DNA from: Proales similis
Taxonomy: Eukaryota > Rotifera > Eurotatoria > Ploima > Proalidae
Assembly (NCBI GenBank): GCA_019059635.1
Contig: JAGVRJ010000009.1
Span: 963,001 to 1,027,000, forward strand
DNA: 64,000 nt
Direction of reading: 5' to 3'
In this document: piece by piece, positions 47,666 to 58,773 of the stretch
Layout of the letters: each line of letters opens with the position of its first letter
Numbering within the stretch: position 1 is the first letter of the stretch
Notes under the pieces: model-generated
Databases searched by the model: none
The model's input: only the letters and a program-made list of their open reading frames with translations
What the model was told of the DNA's origin: nothing
Program-made: the position numbers and the translations under genes

Positions 47666-50600
47666 TTAATTTCTCTCGCTATTGAGTGCTTGTATGAATT
47701 CTTCTAGTTTCTCTTGAATTTGTCTCACTCGCTCTGTTTTGTCGAAATTAATATTTCCTTGTTTTTTTTTCAAGTCAGTTTGGAAATGACTTACTCAGAT
47801 TCTCGGCGAGCTCGACTCGCTTGCCGTTCATCAAGTGCGTTTTCAGCTTCTCGTCCTGAGCGTAGTCGTCTAAAATCTCTTTGATCTCGCGTTCCAAGCG
47901 TCTGACTTCGATGTTGATTATCTGTTGTCTGAGCGCATTGCTTGTTATAGACAACATTCGCTTCAATCGCCAGAACAGAACCACGTCATTGCAGTCGATC
48001 TTAGAATTCCGGCGCCTTTATTTGGCCACAAACCCAACGGCCATGCCACATGGACCTACCCCTTGGTCGGCAAAGCCTTTCTGGTAGTAGTAAAAGAAAT
48101 TCTTGCAGTCGGTGCAGCTGCCTAGTTTTTTGAGCAAAAAACTCTCCTTGAACACATAAGACCAGGTCTCTTTGATCTGCAGTCTCTCCCAGTGAAAATG
48201 ATCAAACAGAAGATTTTGTTTGCTGCGATTTTACTTACAAAGTCCTCGTCGACTTGAATTTTTTGCGCCTGCAAATTTTTCTTTATCGCCGTTATTTCGT
48301 CTGCGTCGAGCTTCTCTTTGAGCCGCTGATTAGAAAGCATAAGACAGCCGCATAAAGAGACCTGGATAAACAAGAAGCACTCACATCAAAGCTTTTCTGC
48401 AGCTTTTGGAGTTCGTTCATGGTCGCGGTTCTGGTGACCTGCTCGGCAGTCAAGCTCTTCCAGTTTACCCATCGTTCTTGGAACGAAGGTCCTCGCAGAT
48501 TTTTAATTTCCAATTGTGCTGTCATGGCCCAACAAATAGAATTGAGCAAAACGATCGGGCAGAGGCAGATCATACTCGCTTTGAGTTTGTCTTTGATCAA
48601 AGTTTCCATGAATTTCACCGCCGCCTCCCACGATTGTTTATCGGGCACCGATCGATCTTCCAGCGCGTTCGACTGAATTATCCGCTGTCCAAGTCGGATA
48701 TTGATTTTGGATATTGACTTTGACCTGGTCGATCTGGCTAATTACCAAACTGTCCATGGCCTTCGTGTCCCACTGGTGCTCTTTACTCGCGCTGTCTATC
48801 ACCGCCAGTTTCAGCTCGTCCAAAAGTGAATCGTGGTTCTTTCGAGCAAACTCTCTCGTAATTAGCTTTTGGAATTCTTGGATAAGTGTCTCAGTGCCGA
48901 CCTTGAGCGAGCACAGTCCGAACATAAAATAAACGAACTGAATTGATTCTGCCATTCGAATTACCTGAACACACTTTTGGGGAAGTTGCTTTTCAGCCCA
49001 CGAGCGAAGCTTTATGTCCACAGTTGTATTGAATAGCCTTGAGGCAGCATTTGAATGAGCAACCATTCGAGCAAGTTAGAAAAGTTTAAGAAGCCGTTGA
49101 CACATTACCCGTGCGATTCAGCCTGAGCTGCGGGCATGTAAATGTTGTTGAAAATATGATCAATCGACTCGTTGATTAGCAACCTGCTGATGCTCTCCTC
49201 CCTTAATGATCAAAGCCGAGTGGCAGAGCGTGAGCTTTCAAGTTCATAACGGATTGAAATTCAGATTGCTCACCAATCTCTGCTCTTTATCTGAGCTAAA
49301 TTGACCACCTCGTCGAGAATCTCGCCTCTTGCTTTCTCAAACAACTCGTCCTATTGGTGATGCGACGAGTTCAGCGATTTTTTCGGCTTTTCTATCACGC
49401 TCTTGTTCTGTTTTGCTTACCCGGTCAAGCTCTCGTAGCCTTGGAAAGGTGTTTTTCCATTCAGTTTCCAAATTGTATCGAACAGCTTCAAGCGTCGAAT
49501 CGATCAGATTTAGGCTCACTCAAGTAGATTGTTGCTTTTCTTTTCACCTTTAAAAGTGTCTGCTTGCTGTTCAATTGACTCCTTGACCATTTTCCAGAAG
49601 CATTCACTCACAGCCATGCTGAGATTGCGCGTGGTCATTTGATTCGGCAGCAGAATTCCTTCTCTGCTCGTTTTAGCTTGATTTTAGATCAGACCAGTTC
49701 TCGCTTGCTCGCTCTTACGAACCTGAATAGTCTTGACGAAGAGAAGAACTGCTCCTCGTAGTCGCGAATAGTCTCTATCGAGTCCTCGGCGTTGCCACGG
49801 CCGGTGATTACCGCAAAGTAGCCGAGAGCCTTCATTGGGAACAGCTTGCCTTCCATGATCTTCTTCATCTGAAATCGGATTAAATTTAGCAAATTTATGA
49901 TCTAGGCAGGCTAATATCTCAAAGACTCACTCGGTCCGGATTGAACTGGTTGTTCTCGGCAAGGTCGAACTTGGTCAATACGAATATAGTCCTCTTGCCT
50001 TGTGGGTCCATTCGACTGACCAGTTCGGTAACATTGCTTCGTTCGGCATCGATCGATCCATCTTTTGAATTATTCGATTTCCGTAATCACCAAATCGGCT
50101 GAATTGCAACACAAAAACCGACCTTGGATGCACAGGATAATCGCATTCGGGTTAGACATGTAAGCAGATGCAAGTCGAGTGATGGAATCGCGAGTGTGCT
50201 GAGCCATTCCTTGAGTCTCAGTCTAAACAGTTTAGCCGAATTTCGACTTGTTCGAGCCGGGTCAAGTCCAAGGTCAAAATACATACGCTGATGATGCCGG
50301 GCAGATCAACTAGAACCATTCTTTGAAGTCCAGGTCCCTTGACAGAGAGCGAGATGACTTCGTTGCTGATCGTCCTTCCTTCTTTGACCGAATTTCGCAT
50401 TCGCAACTCGATCTCTTTGCGAAGCGCGGCCAGCTCAGACTCTTTGGTCAAATCGAACTCGCGCGTGCTGTCTCTGAACTGAGCGATATGATAGGGTCCT
50501 TCGCTGAGCGTCACTTTTACCGGGCTTTTAGTCATCATCTCACCGGCCCCTCTTAAATCCGCAAATGTTTAATCCTTTCAAACCAGTCTGGCACAGCCTC

Positions 50601-52183
50601 TCTCACCTCGGGAATATTCTCGCCTGGGCGATCATTTCCAAAACTGAAGTTTTTCCTGCGCTCTGATCACCGATCACAATAACCTTCGGCAGAATGTTGT
50701 TGAAACGCTTTATGGAATGCGATGCGCAGATGAGGCCTACTCGTGGCAAGTGATCTTGGGCGTTGTAGCCCGAGTCGTAGTCGGCCAGCTCGTCAAGCAC
50801 TTCGCTGTACATGTCGATAAGTGATTTCTGAGTCGCATTTAAGCCTGAAACGTGTCGAACTGGCTCATTCTAGAAGCGGTGGAATTTACTTTAATTTTGC
50901 GCACTCGGCCGCCTCTCAGCTTTTCTTTCTCAAGCAGAAGCTGCTTCTTCAACTCTTTGTTCTCTTTTTCGAATTTCTCGAGCTCTTTCTGGTACTTGAG
51001 TTGAATGTTCATCAGCTCGTCTTGCATTTTGGTCAGACGCTCTTTGTCGCTCATCTGTCGCTCATCGATTAGAACTTTTAGATTCGTGTGCAAAGCTTCA
51101 GAGAATCACCGACTTGTTTGGAGGTGCTTGGGCCTTGGCCAACAAACGGAACCTTAATTAGATTCGCTGGTTTGAATTGATCTCGATTAGCTCAAGTGAG
51201 GGCCAGAGACAAGGGGACAAGAGAACTGACTTAGATTTCCGTCCTTGTCAACAAAGGATCCGACACCGGCACCTAAAAATAGCAAGCCTAAAAGATTAAT
51301 CCGATTGAGGGCCGAGCAAACGACAGAAATGGGCATTCGTGTGTCGAGAAGGGCATTTTTGCTCGAAGGGGTTGGATGCAATTGGGAACATACCTTGTTC
51401 GCTCTCTTCATCGCTTTCGTTCAGAATTCGAATATTGCTAAAGTAGTTGGATGCCATGTTTCGCACATTGCCAAACGAGCTCGTAATGGAGTCCTATCGA
51501 GGCATTAAAGATTCAGCGTTTTTATTCAAGAGTGCACCAATTGAGTCTATTTACGATTGGCGGCGGGTGAATGGTGTCGTAAATGCTTCGCAGTTTATTC
51601 GATACCAGATTGAACGTGTCGTCGGGCAGAAATTCGCGCATCCACTCGAAATCGGGCAAATTCTGCTTAAAATCGTTATATTTCTATTTTCAGATTGGTC
51701 GTCATCTCCAAGCAATCTCAAGGCTCTCGAGTGAACAGATTGGCTTACGTTATGAATGGCGTAGCCGCCACCAATCGCGCTGCCCAGGAATATGTATCGA
51801 AGCTTGAGAAGACGGGCCAACACTGGAACCACACTGAACGAACGTGCTCGAGCGGAGCTCGGTGCTTGAATGGGCGCAAGTAGCCGCCGAGTCGAGTACT
51901 TGCCCAGCATGCTGAATGTATGCTTCGAATAGCTAGGCATCCTTCGAAGGGCGGCACCTAGATGATATGGGCTAAAACGAATTGCACTTGGTTTAGATAT
52001 CACACGAGTAGAAATGTGCGTTTGGTTGTGATGATGTTGCTCACTGTCGAACGCACACAATTCAATCGCAAATGATCGTACCGATGCGGACAAATTTTTT
52101 GCCATCTGATGAACGAGAACGAACGCGCCGAAACCCGAGCGAAATGCGAGCAAGCAATGACCGCACAGAAACCTTTGTTTCAT
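47666..52183 (-). CDS. OPA1: OPA1, dynamin-like GTPase of the inner mitochondrial membrane
   Basis: OPA1 fuses inner membranes and shapes cristae. The first exon, 52183..51749, encodes a long basic presequence and the anchor ([15 protein letters not shown]). Next come 51665..51555, 51493..51394, 51272..51231, 51095..50890 (coiled coil), 50827..50741, 50683..50607, 50551..50287, 50222..50123, 50061..49931, 49868..49723, 49663..49548 and 49485..49421. Further small exons run to the stop at 47666, where the end reads [14 protein letters not shown]. GTPase motifs: GDQSAGKTS (P-loop), a Thr in the following switch block, DLPG and [18 protein letters not shown] and NLETEWKN match human closely. A 57-nt intron (50740..50684) has no in-frame stop and could pass for coding sequence. 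Confidence 0.95.
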
Positions 52184-52770
52184 AAAGCAAAATTACTTTT
52201 CTCATAAGCGTTATGAAACGCGGCCCAATATAAAGGTTCTCTCGTCCACTGGCTCTTTTTCTTCCTCGATGGCTTTTCGCAACTCTTGGACGGATTTTTA
52301 CTTGCTTAATAAAGTCCGCCCCATAAACAAGTGTTTAGTCATAGCCTAGTTAATTGCAGACCCCCCTGCCCTTTTTTCGTTCAGTTTTCATTCAGAAGCG
52401 ACAGCCTAGCCTAGAGAAGCTGATTGAGCTGAACGTGTCGTGATTTACTTGGTTTGCGACAGCGAACCATCATGCCAACTAGTCAGACTCAAATTACGGC
52501 TTATTGCAGCATTTAGGTTGATGGTCGCAGACTTGCTGAGCGCCGCCCATCTTATGACATGATGAAACTTTTCATCAAGTTATTTGTGTGTGTGTGGGGC
52601 TGTGAACCTGAACAAATGTTCGCTTGGCTCGCCAGACGCCCAGGCATAATTAGGCGATTCTTACATGAGCAGCTATTATGCGAGACAATTTGGCAATTTT
52701 CGCTTTCAGGGTGTTTGGTTCAGTCTGCGCAATAGAGCCGAGTCTCTCTAACTAACACGGTCGCATCAAA
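52184..52770. other. Divergent region between OPA1 and COA8
   Basis: Contains the OPA1 promoter side and probably a missing first exon of COA8. An open stretch starting ATG near 52617 with a basic, Arg-rich translation is a candidate leader but could not be joined convincingly. Confidence 0.4.
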
Positions 52771-53226
52771 GTGAATCGATTTAGATGCCTGAAAGTTCTG
52801 CAACCGACTCGTTCGTTGACCACAGACGCCAGCAATTCAGCCCGACGCGACTTGATTGGGCCTGTCGACAAGCTGTCCAACCTAAGGCAGTATCAGTACT
52901 ATGTGCCCGCGAATGAGAGTGAACTTGAACGCAAATACCGCCTCCTCAGGCAGCACGTCGACAAATTCAACCAGAACTATTGGACGCAGCAGAACATAAA
53001 GTTTGTGGACGCCAAACGCGACTTTCTCAAAGACCACCAGATTAAGCTGAAATATTTCGGTCAGCCGGACGAGGACGAGCCGCTCATGAGCGAGTTTTAC
53101 AAAAAGTTTCTCAATCAAAACTACGACCTTCATCTCGAGTACAATCAACGATGGCTTGCTTACAACGTAGAACTTGTATGGCTCGCATTCAAAGTAGCAA
53201 TCTATCGCCTCTTTCGACGGCGATGA
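52771..53226 (+). CDS. COA8: COA8 (APOPT1), cytochrome c oxidase assembly factor, 5' end incomplete
   Basis: A frame of about 151 codons encodes a match to COA8 (APOPT1), a matrix protein needed for complex IV assembly. Colinear blocks: LIGPVDKLSNLRQYQYYVPA, then NESELERKYRLLRQ, FNQNYWTQQNIKF and EFYKKFLNQNYDLHLEYNQRW. The frame has no ATG before the conserved part. It begins at GTG 52771, with an in-frame stop a few codons earlier, and the leader (VLQPTRSLTTDAS) looks like a mitochondrial targeting region. Either a short upstream exon carries the start or initiation is non-ATG. COQ10 follows 247 nt downstream on the same strand. Confidence 0.88.
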   Translation: MNRFRCLKVLQPTRSLTTDASNSARRDLIGPVDKLSNLRQYQYYVPANESELERKYRLLRQHVDKFNQNYWTQQNIKFVDAKRDFLKDHQIKLKYFGQPDEDEPLMSEFYKKFLNQNYDLHLEYNQRWLAYNVELVWLAFKVAIYRLFRRR

Positions 53227-53472
53227 TTCGGCCACGATTTATGTCAATTTTTTATAATAATCTGCTCAAGAACAATAATAGAAAGAGCGAGAGGGTGATG
53301 TTTCGTTTTTCTACTGCAAACATTCATTTTGAATTGTTCAGCTCGTTTAATAAGCTTGAGCCCTTTACAAGGCTCTGAAAGTCGGATGAGAGAGAGAGAG
53401 GGAGAGAAAGATTCGGCGTTTGTGTACCCAAGTGTGACTTTCAAACTCTTTTCACTTAGACTGACCCTTGTT

Positions 53473-54453
53473 ATGGCCCTGTTTAGTCTTCGACGCTCAA
53501 TTACCCATTTAGATGTACAGAGTTTCGCGATGAGTCTTCATCGGAATCTAACACTGTTGCGAAACGAAGCAAAAGTTATACGAAAGTTGACGCTCAAATT
53601 GAAATCAACGTCGAACTGTATAATTGTGGTCAAGCGACATGACTCTACAAACAAGAGCTTGAACTGGCTAATCAAGCCGCTCAGAGAGAGAGAGAGCTCG
53701 CGCAAGGCTGTGGCCGACTCCTCGGCCAGCGATTTGTACGGTGAAGACTTGAAGAAAACTGGCTCCGGAAATTTTTACCACGAAAAGGTGATTCTGGGCT
53801 ACTCTCGTGAGCAAATGTGCGACCTGGTATTCGACGTCTCCAACTACAAGGATTTCGTGCCCTGGTGCATAAATTCAGAAATATTGAGCAACCTGCAGCC
53901 CGTGCCTGTACCAGTCGCACAGCGCATAAATTTAACAAAACTGAAACGCGGCAAGACGCCCGACGCCTCTACAAGCCTAGAGCTGAAAGAGGACCTGAGT
54001 CGAAAAGAAATTCAACTCCCCAAATCAATCAGAGCCAAACTTGAAATCGGCTACCCGCCGATTAAAGAGTCTTACATAAGCCACGTGAGCATGATTCGCC
54101 CGCACTTGGTCAAAGCGATCTCGCGCGACACAAATCTGTTCGAGTACTTGATAAATGAATGGAAATTTCATCCGTACGAAGTGACCACTCACCTGAACGA
54201 TCAGCGCATAGTTGATCGCCACCGGTCAGACAACTTGGCCACTGAGGTCTCTAGCGAACAGCAGAATGCGGCCGAGAACTGCTGCATAGTCGAGTTTTAC
54301 GTTTCATTCAAATTTCGCTCGTTGTTCTATACCCAGCTTTCAAATCTCTTCCTTGATCAAATATTCAAAAATATGGTGCAAGCTTTCACAAAACGAGCCG
54401 AAGAGCTGTACGGTAGGCCGTCGATGGCCACCACGCAAATAGTGGATCGATGA
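53473..54453 (+). CDS. COQ10: COQ10, coenzyme Q-binding START-domain protein
   Basis: This single exon encodes 326 aa if ATG 53473 is used; ATG 53530 (307 aa) is an alternative. COQ10 binds ubiquinone in the mitochondrial inner membrane and supports respiration. The basic leader fits mitochondrial import. The START-like domain starts near 140 with YHEKVILGYSREQMCDLVFD, then SNYKDFVPWC, RAKLEIGYPP, RPHLVKAI, and ends LFLDQIFKNMVQAFTKRAEE, all as in human COQ10B. Between VPWC and the LEIG strand there are about 45 extra residues, highly charged, and a smaller insert precedes the last strands. Confidence 0.92.
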   Translation: MALFSLRRSITHLDVQSFAMSLHRNLTLLRNEAKVIRKLTLKLKSTSNCIIVVKRHDSTNKSLNWLIKPLRERESSRKAVADSSASDLYGEDLKKTGSGNFYHEKVILGYSREQMCDLVFDVSNYKDFVPWCINSEILSNLQPVPVPVAQRINLTKLKRGKTPDASTSLELKEDLSRKEIQLPKSIRAKLEIGYPPIKESYISHVSMIRPHLVKAISRDTNLFEYLINEWKFHPYEVTTHLNDQRIVDRHRSDNLATEVSSEQQNAAENCCIVEFYVSFKFRSLFYTQLSNLFLDQIFKNMVQAFTKRAEELYGRPSMATTQIVDR

Positions 54454-55172
54454 AACCCTAAACCCTGCAACAGCTCATTGCGAGACGTTGTCGGCCATCG
54501 ATGCCAACATCGTCTCGTCTTGTGTCTGGCTGACCAAAGAAACAATTAAAAGCAAAACTTGATGATTATTTAACAAGTGAATATGTTAACCAGCCAACGA
54601 AGGCTAAAGCTCGACTCTAAAACAAACAGAATGAAACCAGCACGTCATCCAACCGGCCAGCAAACAAAACGCACAACCAAACAACAATCAGCACATTTGA
54701 CATTTAAATTCTTAAACAAGTTTTTAAATTTGATCGCGAACGACGCTGATCAAAATGTTTGATTTGGCGCTACCAACACCAGAGCCCACCATCCTGAAAC
54801 CACGATCGCAAAGGGCGCTAGCATGGCTCATTCATCAATACCGGTTGCTTATTATGTTTTTCCTTCGACTCCTTTCATTGATTTTGCTTTATTCTTTCAT
54901 TCTTTTCTCTCTATTTCCTTCTTGATTAAAAAACAAAACAGACAAACAACAATACTTAGAGAACAGCCAATAGAGACTCAACAAAAATAAAACCTCGTTC
55001 ATTTTATGCCATTAAATTTGAAACATCCACAACTGCAGTCATAATAAATCCACGACAAGAACGAGGGCCGTCATCGCGAACCAACAGTCGAAAGGAAAAA
55101 TGAGGCGAACAAATAAAACTGTTCATTGATGCAGGCTATTGTGCGGATGGAATAAAATAGAGTTTGTAGACC
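54454..55172. other. Intergenic region, AT-rich, no gene seen
   Basis: Several A-rich poly(A)-like stretches including AATAAA near 54985 follow COQ10. No coding exon recognised. Confidence 0.4.
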
Positions 55173-55655
55173 ATGAACAGAGGCAGCGAACCGAGCGTTT
55201 TTGAATCAATTGTCAATTTGCTCGAGCAAAATGAAATCGACTACAAACTGGTTGAGCACGAGGCCACACATACATCTGCCGAGTCTGCCCAGGCTCGTGG
55301 CGATGATCTTTCGATCGGCGGCAAAGCTCTTCTCATGAAAGTCGACGAGCAGTTTGTTTTGTTTGTGCTCAGCGCAAGTAGAAAGCTAAACTCCAAACTG
55401 GTCAAAGCTCATCTGGGCAGCAAGCGACTCCGATTTTCTACATCCGCCGAGCTTCTCAATTTGACTGGACTTGTGCCGGGCTCAGTGCCACCGTTTGGCA
55501 AGCCAGTTCTGCCATTCGAACTCTATGTGGACAATTCGATTGTGGCCAACGACAGAATCGCGTTCAATGCGGGCTCGCTGACCAAATCGATCAGTTTGAA
55601 AGTGGCCGATTACCTGCGAGTTGCTCAGGCAAAGGTTTTTTGCTTTTCCGAATGA
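55173..55655 (+). CDS. YbaK/ProX-type aminoacyl-tRNA deacylase
   Basis: This single exon encodes 160 aa, the usual length for a stand-alone YbaK/aminoacyl-tRNA editing domain. Such proteins hydrolyse mischarged tRNA in trans, for example Ala- or Cys-tRNAPro. Family features: IDYKLVEHEATHTSAESAQA, GGKALLMK with the conserved Lys, the SRKLNSKLVKAHLGSKRLRF block, LTGLVPGSVPPFG, and FNAGSLTKSI near the end. Which tRNA is edited cannot be read from sequence. The frame ends 76 nt from the stop of the convergent RAB5IF gene; its likely poly(A) signal (55723..55728) almost touches that coding region. Confidence 0.88.
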   Translation: MNRGSEPSVFESIVNLLEQNEIDYKLVEHEATHTSAESAQARGDDLSIGGKALLMKVDEQFVLFVLSASRKLNSKLVKAHLGSKRLRFSTSAELLNLTGLVPGSVPPFGKPVLPFELYVDNSIVANDRIAFNAGSLTKSISLKVADYLRVAQAKVFCFSE

Positions 55656-55730
55656 GCTCTCGACTGGCGGTTGCAAAAGTGATTTATTTTAAGGGGCGCA
55701 AATGGCAAAGAGTGCCTTTCGAAATAAAAT

Positions 55731-56273
55731 TTAATCGCTGAAAAAAGCCGAGTAGACAAGAATCCATGAAACCTTAACGATAATCGAGGGACGTAAACTA
55801 CACGTGAGCTTCTGAACAAGCGGTGAGCAGTCCTTACCAAGAATGTGCTCAAGGAAGTCATGAAGCCTTCTTTTATAATCTCGCCGACACCGCCGTACTC
55901 CTCCTCGTCGACTACCTGGTAGCTAGTCGTGTAGACGTAGATAATGGCGGCGTTGACCAGGCCAAAGCTGTTCATGTTCTGAGCGTGACATTGTTAATTT
56001 GAATCGATTTGATCCACTTACGAGGCGATTGCGATCATTCCTTTGAGCATTAGAACTCCCCAGATGATGCCCAGACATGCGCCTATCAGCTGTCGAAACC
56101 AGTAGACCGAGTCAAGAAACTCGTCCTATTTCCCCCCGAAATTGTTATAAGATCATCTAAATCGACTGCAAGCGAACGTTTACTTTGCTGCTCCATTTGG
56201 CCCTCGGCCGAATCGACTTGCCGATCAATGTGGCAAGATACTGTATTCTGGACTCCTTTTTGCCTTGATCCAT
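55731..56273 (-). CDS. RAB5IF: RAB5IF (RCAF1/OPTI-like) small membrane protein
   Basis: Exons are 56273..56184, 56125..56022, 55967..55838 and 55772..55731, giving 366 nt and 121 aa (human: about 130). A basic N-terminus is followed by DEFLDSVYWFRQLIGACLG, the IIWGVLMLKG helix, a second hydrophobic segment, and the signature VDEEEYGGVGEIIKEGFMTS, with a last helix ending SWILVYSAFFSD. The third exon starts at C 55967, not at the earlier AG, because only this keeps the frame (AS|FGLVNA). The human protein has been linked to Rab5, to respiratory complex assembly and to ER membrane-protein biogenesis; the role here is not resolvable. Confidence 0.92.
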
Positions 56274-56408
56274 CTATTCCTAGTTCATAGTGAGTTCTCA
56301 ATCTTAGAAAAACGCCGGCAGTTCTCTGAACGGAATTTCATCTCCGCAGAACGACTATGCTCAAATAAATTAAACATTTTGTTTATTTATTGCCAACAGC
56401 TCGTACAA

Positions 56409-57932
56409 TCAGGTGTATCGGATTTTCTTCTTCTTCTTGGCCGCCTTTTTACCTTTGCCTGGTAAAAAGAAAATTTAACAATTCACTTTTGTCCTGTTGT
56501 CCACGTCGGTCTACTTACCCGTCTTGGCCTTTCTCTTGGTGGCTTTTTTGGCGTTGAGAAACTCCTCCTTCGAATTGGAAATTTGAAAGATGAAAACCAA
56601 ATGCCACGCACTGATCTACAGCAAGCCTTACCGGATTAGCGTTTTCTTCCAAAAACATTCCCGAACCATCGAACGATGCCAGACTGTTCAAGTTGACACC
56701 TCGTCTAAGACGTTTGACTCGCATCTACAAATATTTGATTTCTTCAATTGGTCGACCAAGTCTCCGTGGCGATCTCTCTCTCACCATTTCTCTCTTGGTT
56801 AGCGGCTTGCGAACCATGTGCTCTTCCTCGTACTCAATTTTGTGCTTATCTTCAGCAGTCTGAGTCTCAAGAGTGTTGGCGAACGAATCCTTAACGAGGC
56901 GTTTTTTCAACCTTAATCAATCGAACAAGACTGCAAGCTAACCTTGATTTCTTCAGGAGCTCCTGAAAACTCTGTCTCCAGCTCTTTGACAAACGAAGTG
57001 TGCATGGCGCGTTTCTTCTGTCGTTCAATCTGCTTCTTCAGTCTATCTTCTGGCGTCTGGTCGATGTCTGTTTGTAACAATCAGTCAAACAAACAGGAAT
57101 CGCCCTAGACACAATTCACCAATTCCTACCGTTGTACATGGGCACCAACTTGGGCGGCACATAGATTCCCTGTTTTAGTTTGCTGGCTCGATCTTGGTCT
57201 TCCTCTTCGCCCTCGCCCTTTTCCTTTATCGTGTCTTCGTCGTCCTCGCTCTACAAATCCGGCCGTTGCTCTATTCATTTTCATTGAGATCTTCTCAAAC
57301 AGGCACTTACCGACGGAGCAAAGTTTTCAATGTTGGCCCGATAGCCCAACGGATTCTCTAGATCGGCTATTTCAAACATTAGAACTGTGCGAGTGTTAGG
57401 CACGTTATAAACTGGCATCAACCTGTCTCGGGCATCACTGACAATTTGATCAATTTGTCGACTTGATATTTTAACTTGGCCTCGAGCGATTTGCTCTTTT
57501 CGAGAACCTAGCCAGCCGCACTTGAGATGGAGTGCAATGAGGAGAACTTGATCAATGGAATCTACCACGCGAATTTCGGCCAGTCTGGTAACACATTCGC
57601 TACCGTTTATGGATTTCCCGTCTATCTTTGCTCCAGACAATTGAACTAGATTGGTCAAGTACTCGAGCATGAGCAGGTTCTTCATGCCCAGAAAGCTGAT
57701 TCCCTGACCACGGCAGAGTGTAATTACTCAACAACGACCAATCACTGACCCATTCATTTACCTTGCTTCCGTCGATTAGCTCCGGCTGATCTTTTACGTG
57801 CTGTAGAAGCGAATCGAGCTGAGAGACAAAGCTCTTGAGCTGCTTGTTCAGCTCTCTGTTTAGCGACGTGTATGCGTCTGCGCTCGCTTCGTTGGCCGTT
57901 AAACCATTCTCTATTTGGACTTGCCTAGTCAT
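56409..57932 (-). CDS. NGDN: Neuroguidin (NGDN/Lcp5-like, Sas10 family)
   Basis: Eight exons: 57932..57762, 57703..57311, 57250..57130, 57067..56943, 56889..56785, 56724..56632, 56567..56519 and 56458..56409. They sum to 1,107 nt and 368 aa (human: about 315). The N-terminal helical Sas10/Utp3/C1D domain contains KGISFLGMKNLLMLEYL. It is followed by an acidic tract, YVPPKLVPMYN, EFSGAPEEIKDS, EDKHKIEYEE and a very basic Lys-rich C-terminus. Family members act in the small-subunit processome for 18S rRNA maturation; vertebrate neuroguidin also binds eIF4E. Confidence 0.9.
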
Positions 57933-58011
57933 TCCAAGTCAGCCAAAACAAATAACTTATGCGCCGATCGGGCTCTACTCGTCTTCGTCGTCTTTAAACA
58001 CATGGCGAACA

Positions 58012-58033
58012 GTGTTAAATGAGTTCAGCCACG
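58012..58033 (+). repeat. 22-bp direct repeat, copy 1
   Basis: Begins GTGTTAAATGAG and ends AGCCACG; identical over 22 bp to 58646..58667. TCATTATGA lies at 58069 onward. Confidence 0.9.
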
Positions 58034-58645
58034 TCGGCTCGGCTTGCAAATCGGACACACAATTTTCTCATTATGAACCGAGCGATGTGCTATTTAGACG
58101 ATTATCAAGCCAGCTCGAAATTTAGCTCGTCCAGACTAGGAGCGATCGTTAATAAAAAAAAATTTCATTGAATCCCAGCGCTTAATTGAATTAAAATTCC
58201 CTCTCTCGAATTTGCGCTTTACAGCGTAATCCGCTTTATTCCGAACGGATGCCCACATTAAGTGCAATTATGGGTTCCATTAAGAAGCCATACTTCCGAG
58301 AGTTTCCTTCCCAGTTCGTTTATTGCCCGCGATCTCCTCTCGTTTTTTTTTCTATTTTCGTGCAAGTGCTAATCATATCTGCTGCAAGTCGAATTGAAAA
58401 AAAATTTCCACCATAAGCAGCATGCAACCATCAGTCTAGCCCACAGTTGTGAAAGTAGACCAGCAAAGCAGACTCCTCATTATCCTTCGCCTTGTCTGGT
58501 CGTATTAGCGAGGCAAGTTTCCCTTCACGATGGCTCGTCGAATTGTAATTGACGTGAACGGTGCTGTCTCGATTGTGGACGTCCTTTGCCGGCTGAAGGT
58601 CTTTTTTTCTTCTTTCTTCTTCAACATTCAAATGCACGTCAATTC

Positions 58646-58667
58646 GTGTTAAATGAGTTCAGCCACG
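58646..58667 (+). repeat. 22-bp direct repeat, copy 2
   Basis: Identical to 58012..58033. A downstream TCATTATGA begins at 58707. Orientation is the same in both copies although the flanking genes diverge. Confidence 0.9.
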
Positions 58668-58773
58668 CGCACAGCATCTCAACAAAGAGCGCGCGAAATC
58701 TACTTTCATTATGAGCCAACAAAAGCTGCTTGAGTAGAGCTTAGCTTAGCCGACGGAATCTTTAAGCGTCAAC

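Larger units (their letters stand above)
57933..58773. other. Divergent promoter region of NGDN and RPA3
   Basis: No coding sequence. It holds two copies of a 22-bp direct repeat (58012..58033 and 58646..58667), each followed about 57-61 nt later by TCATTATGA. One copy lies 80 nt from the NGDN start and the other 107 nt from the RPA3 start. Confidence 0.6.
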
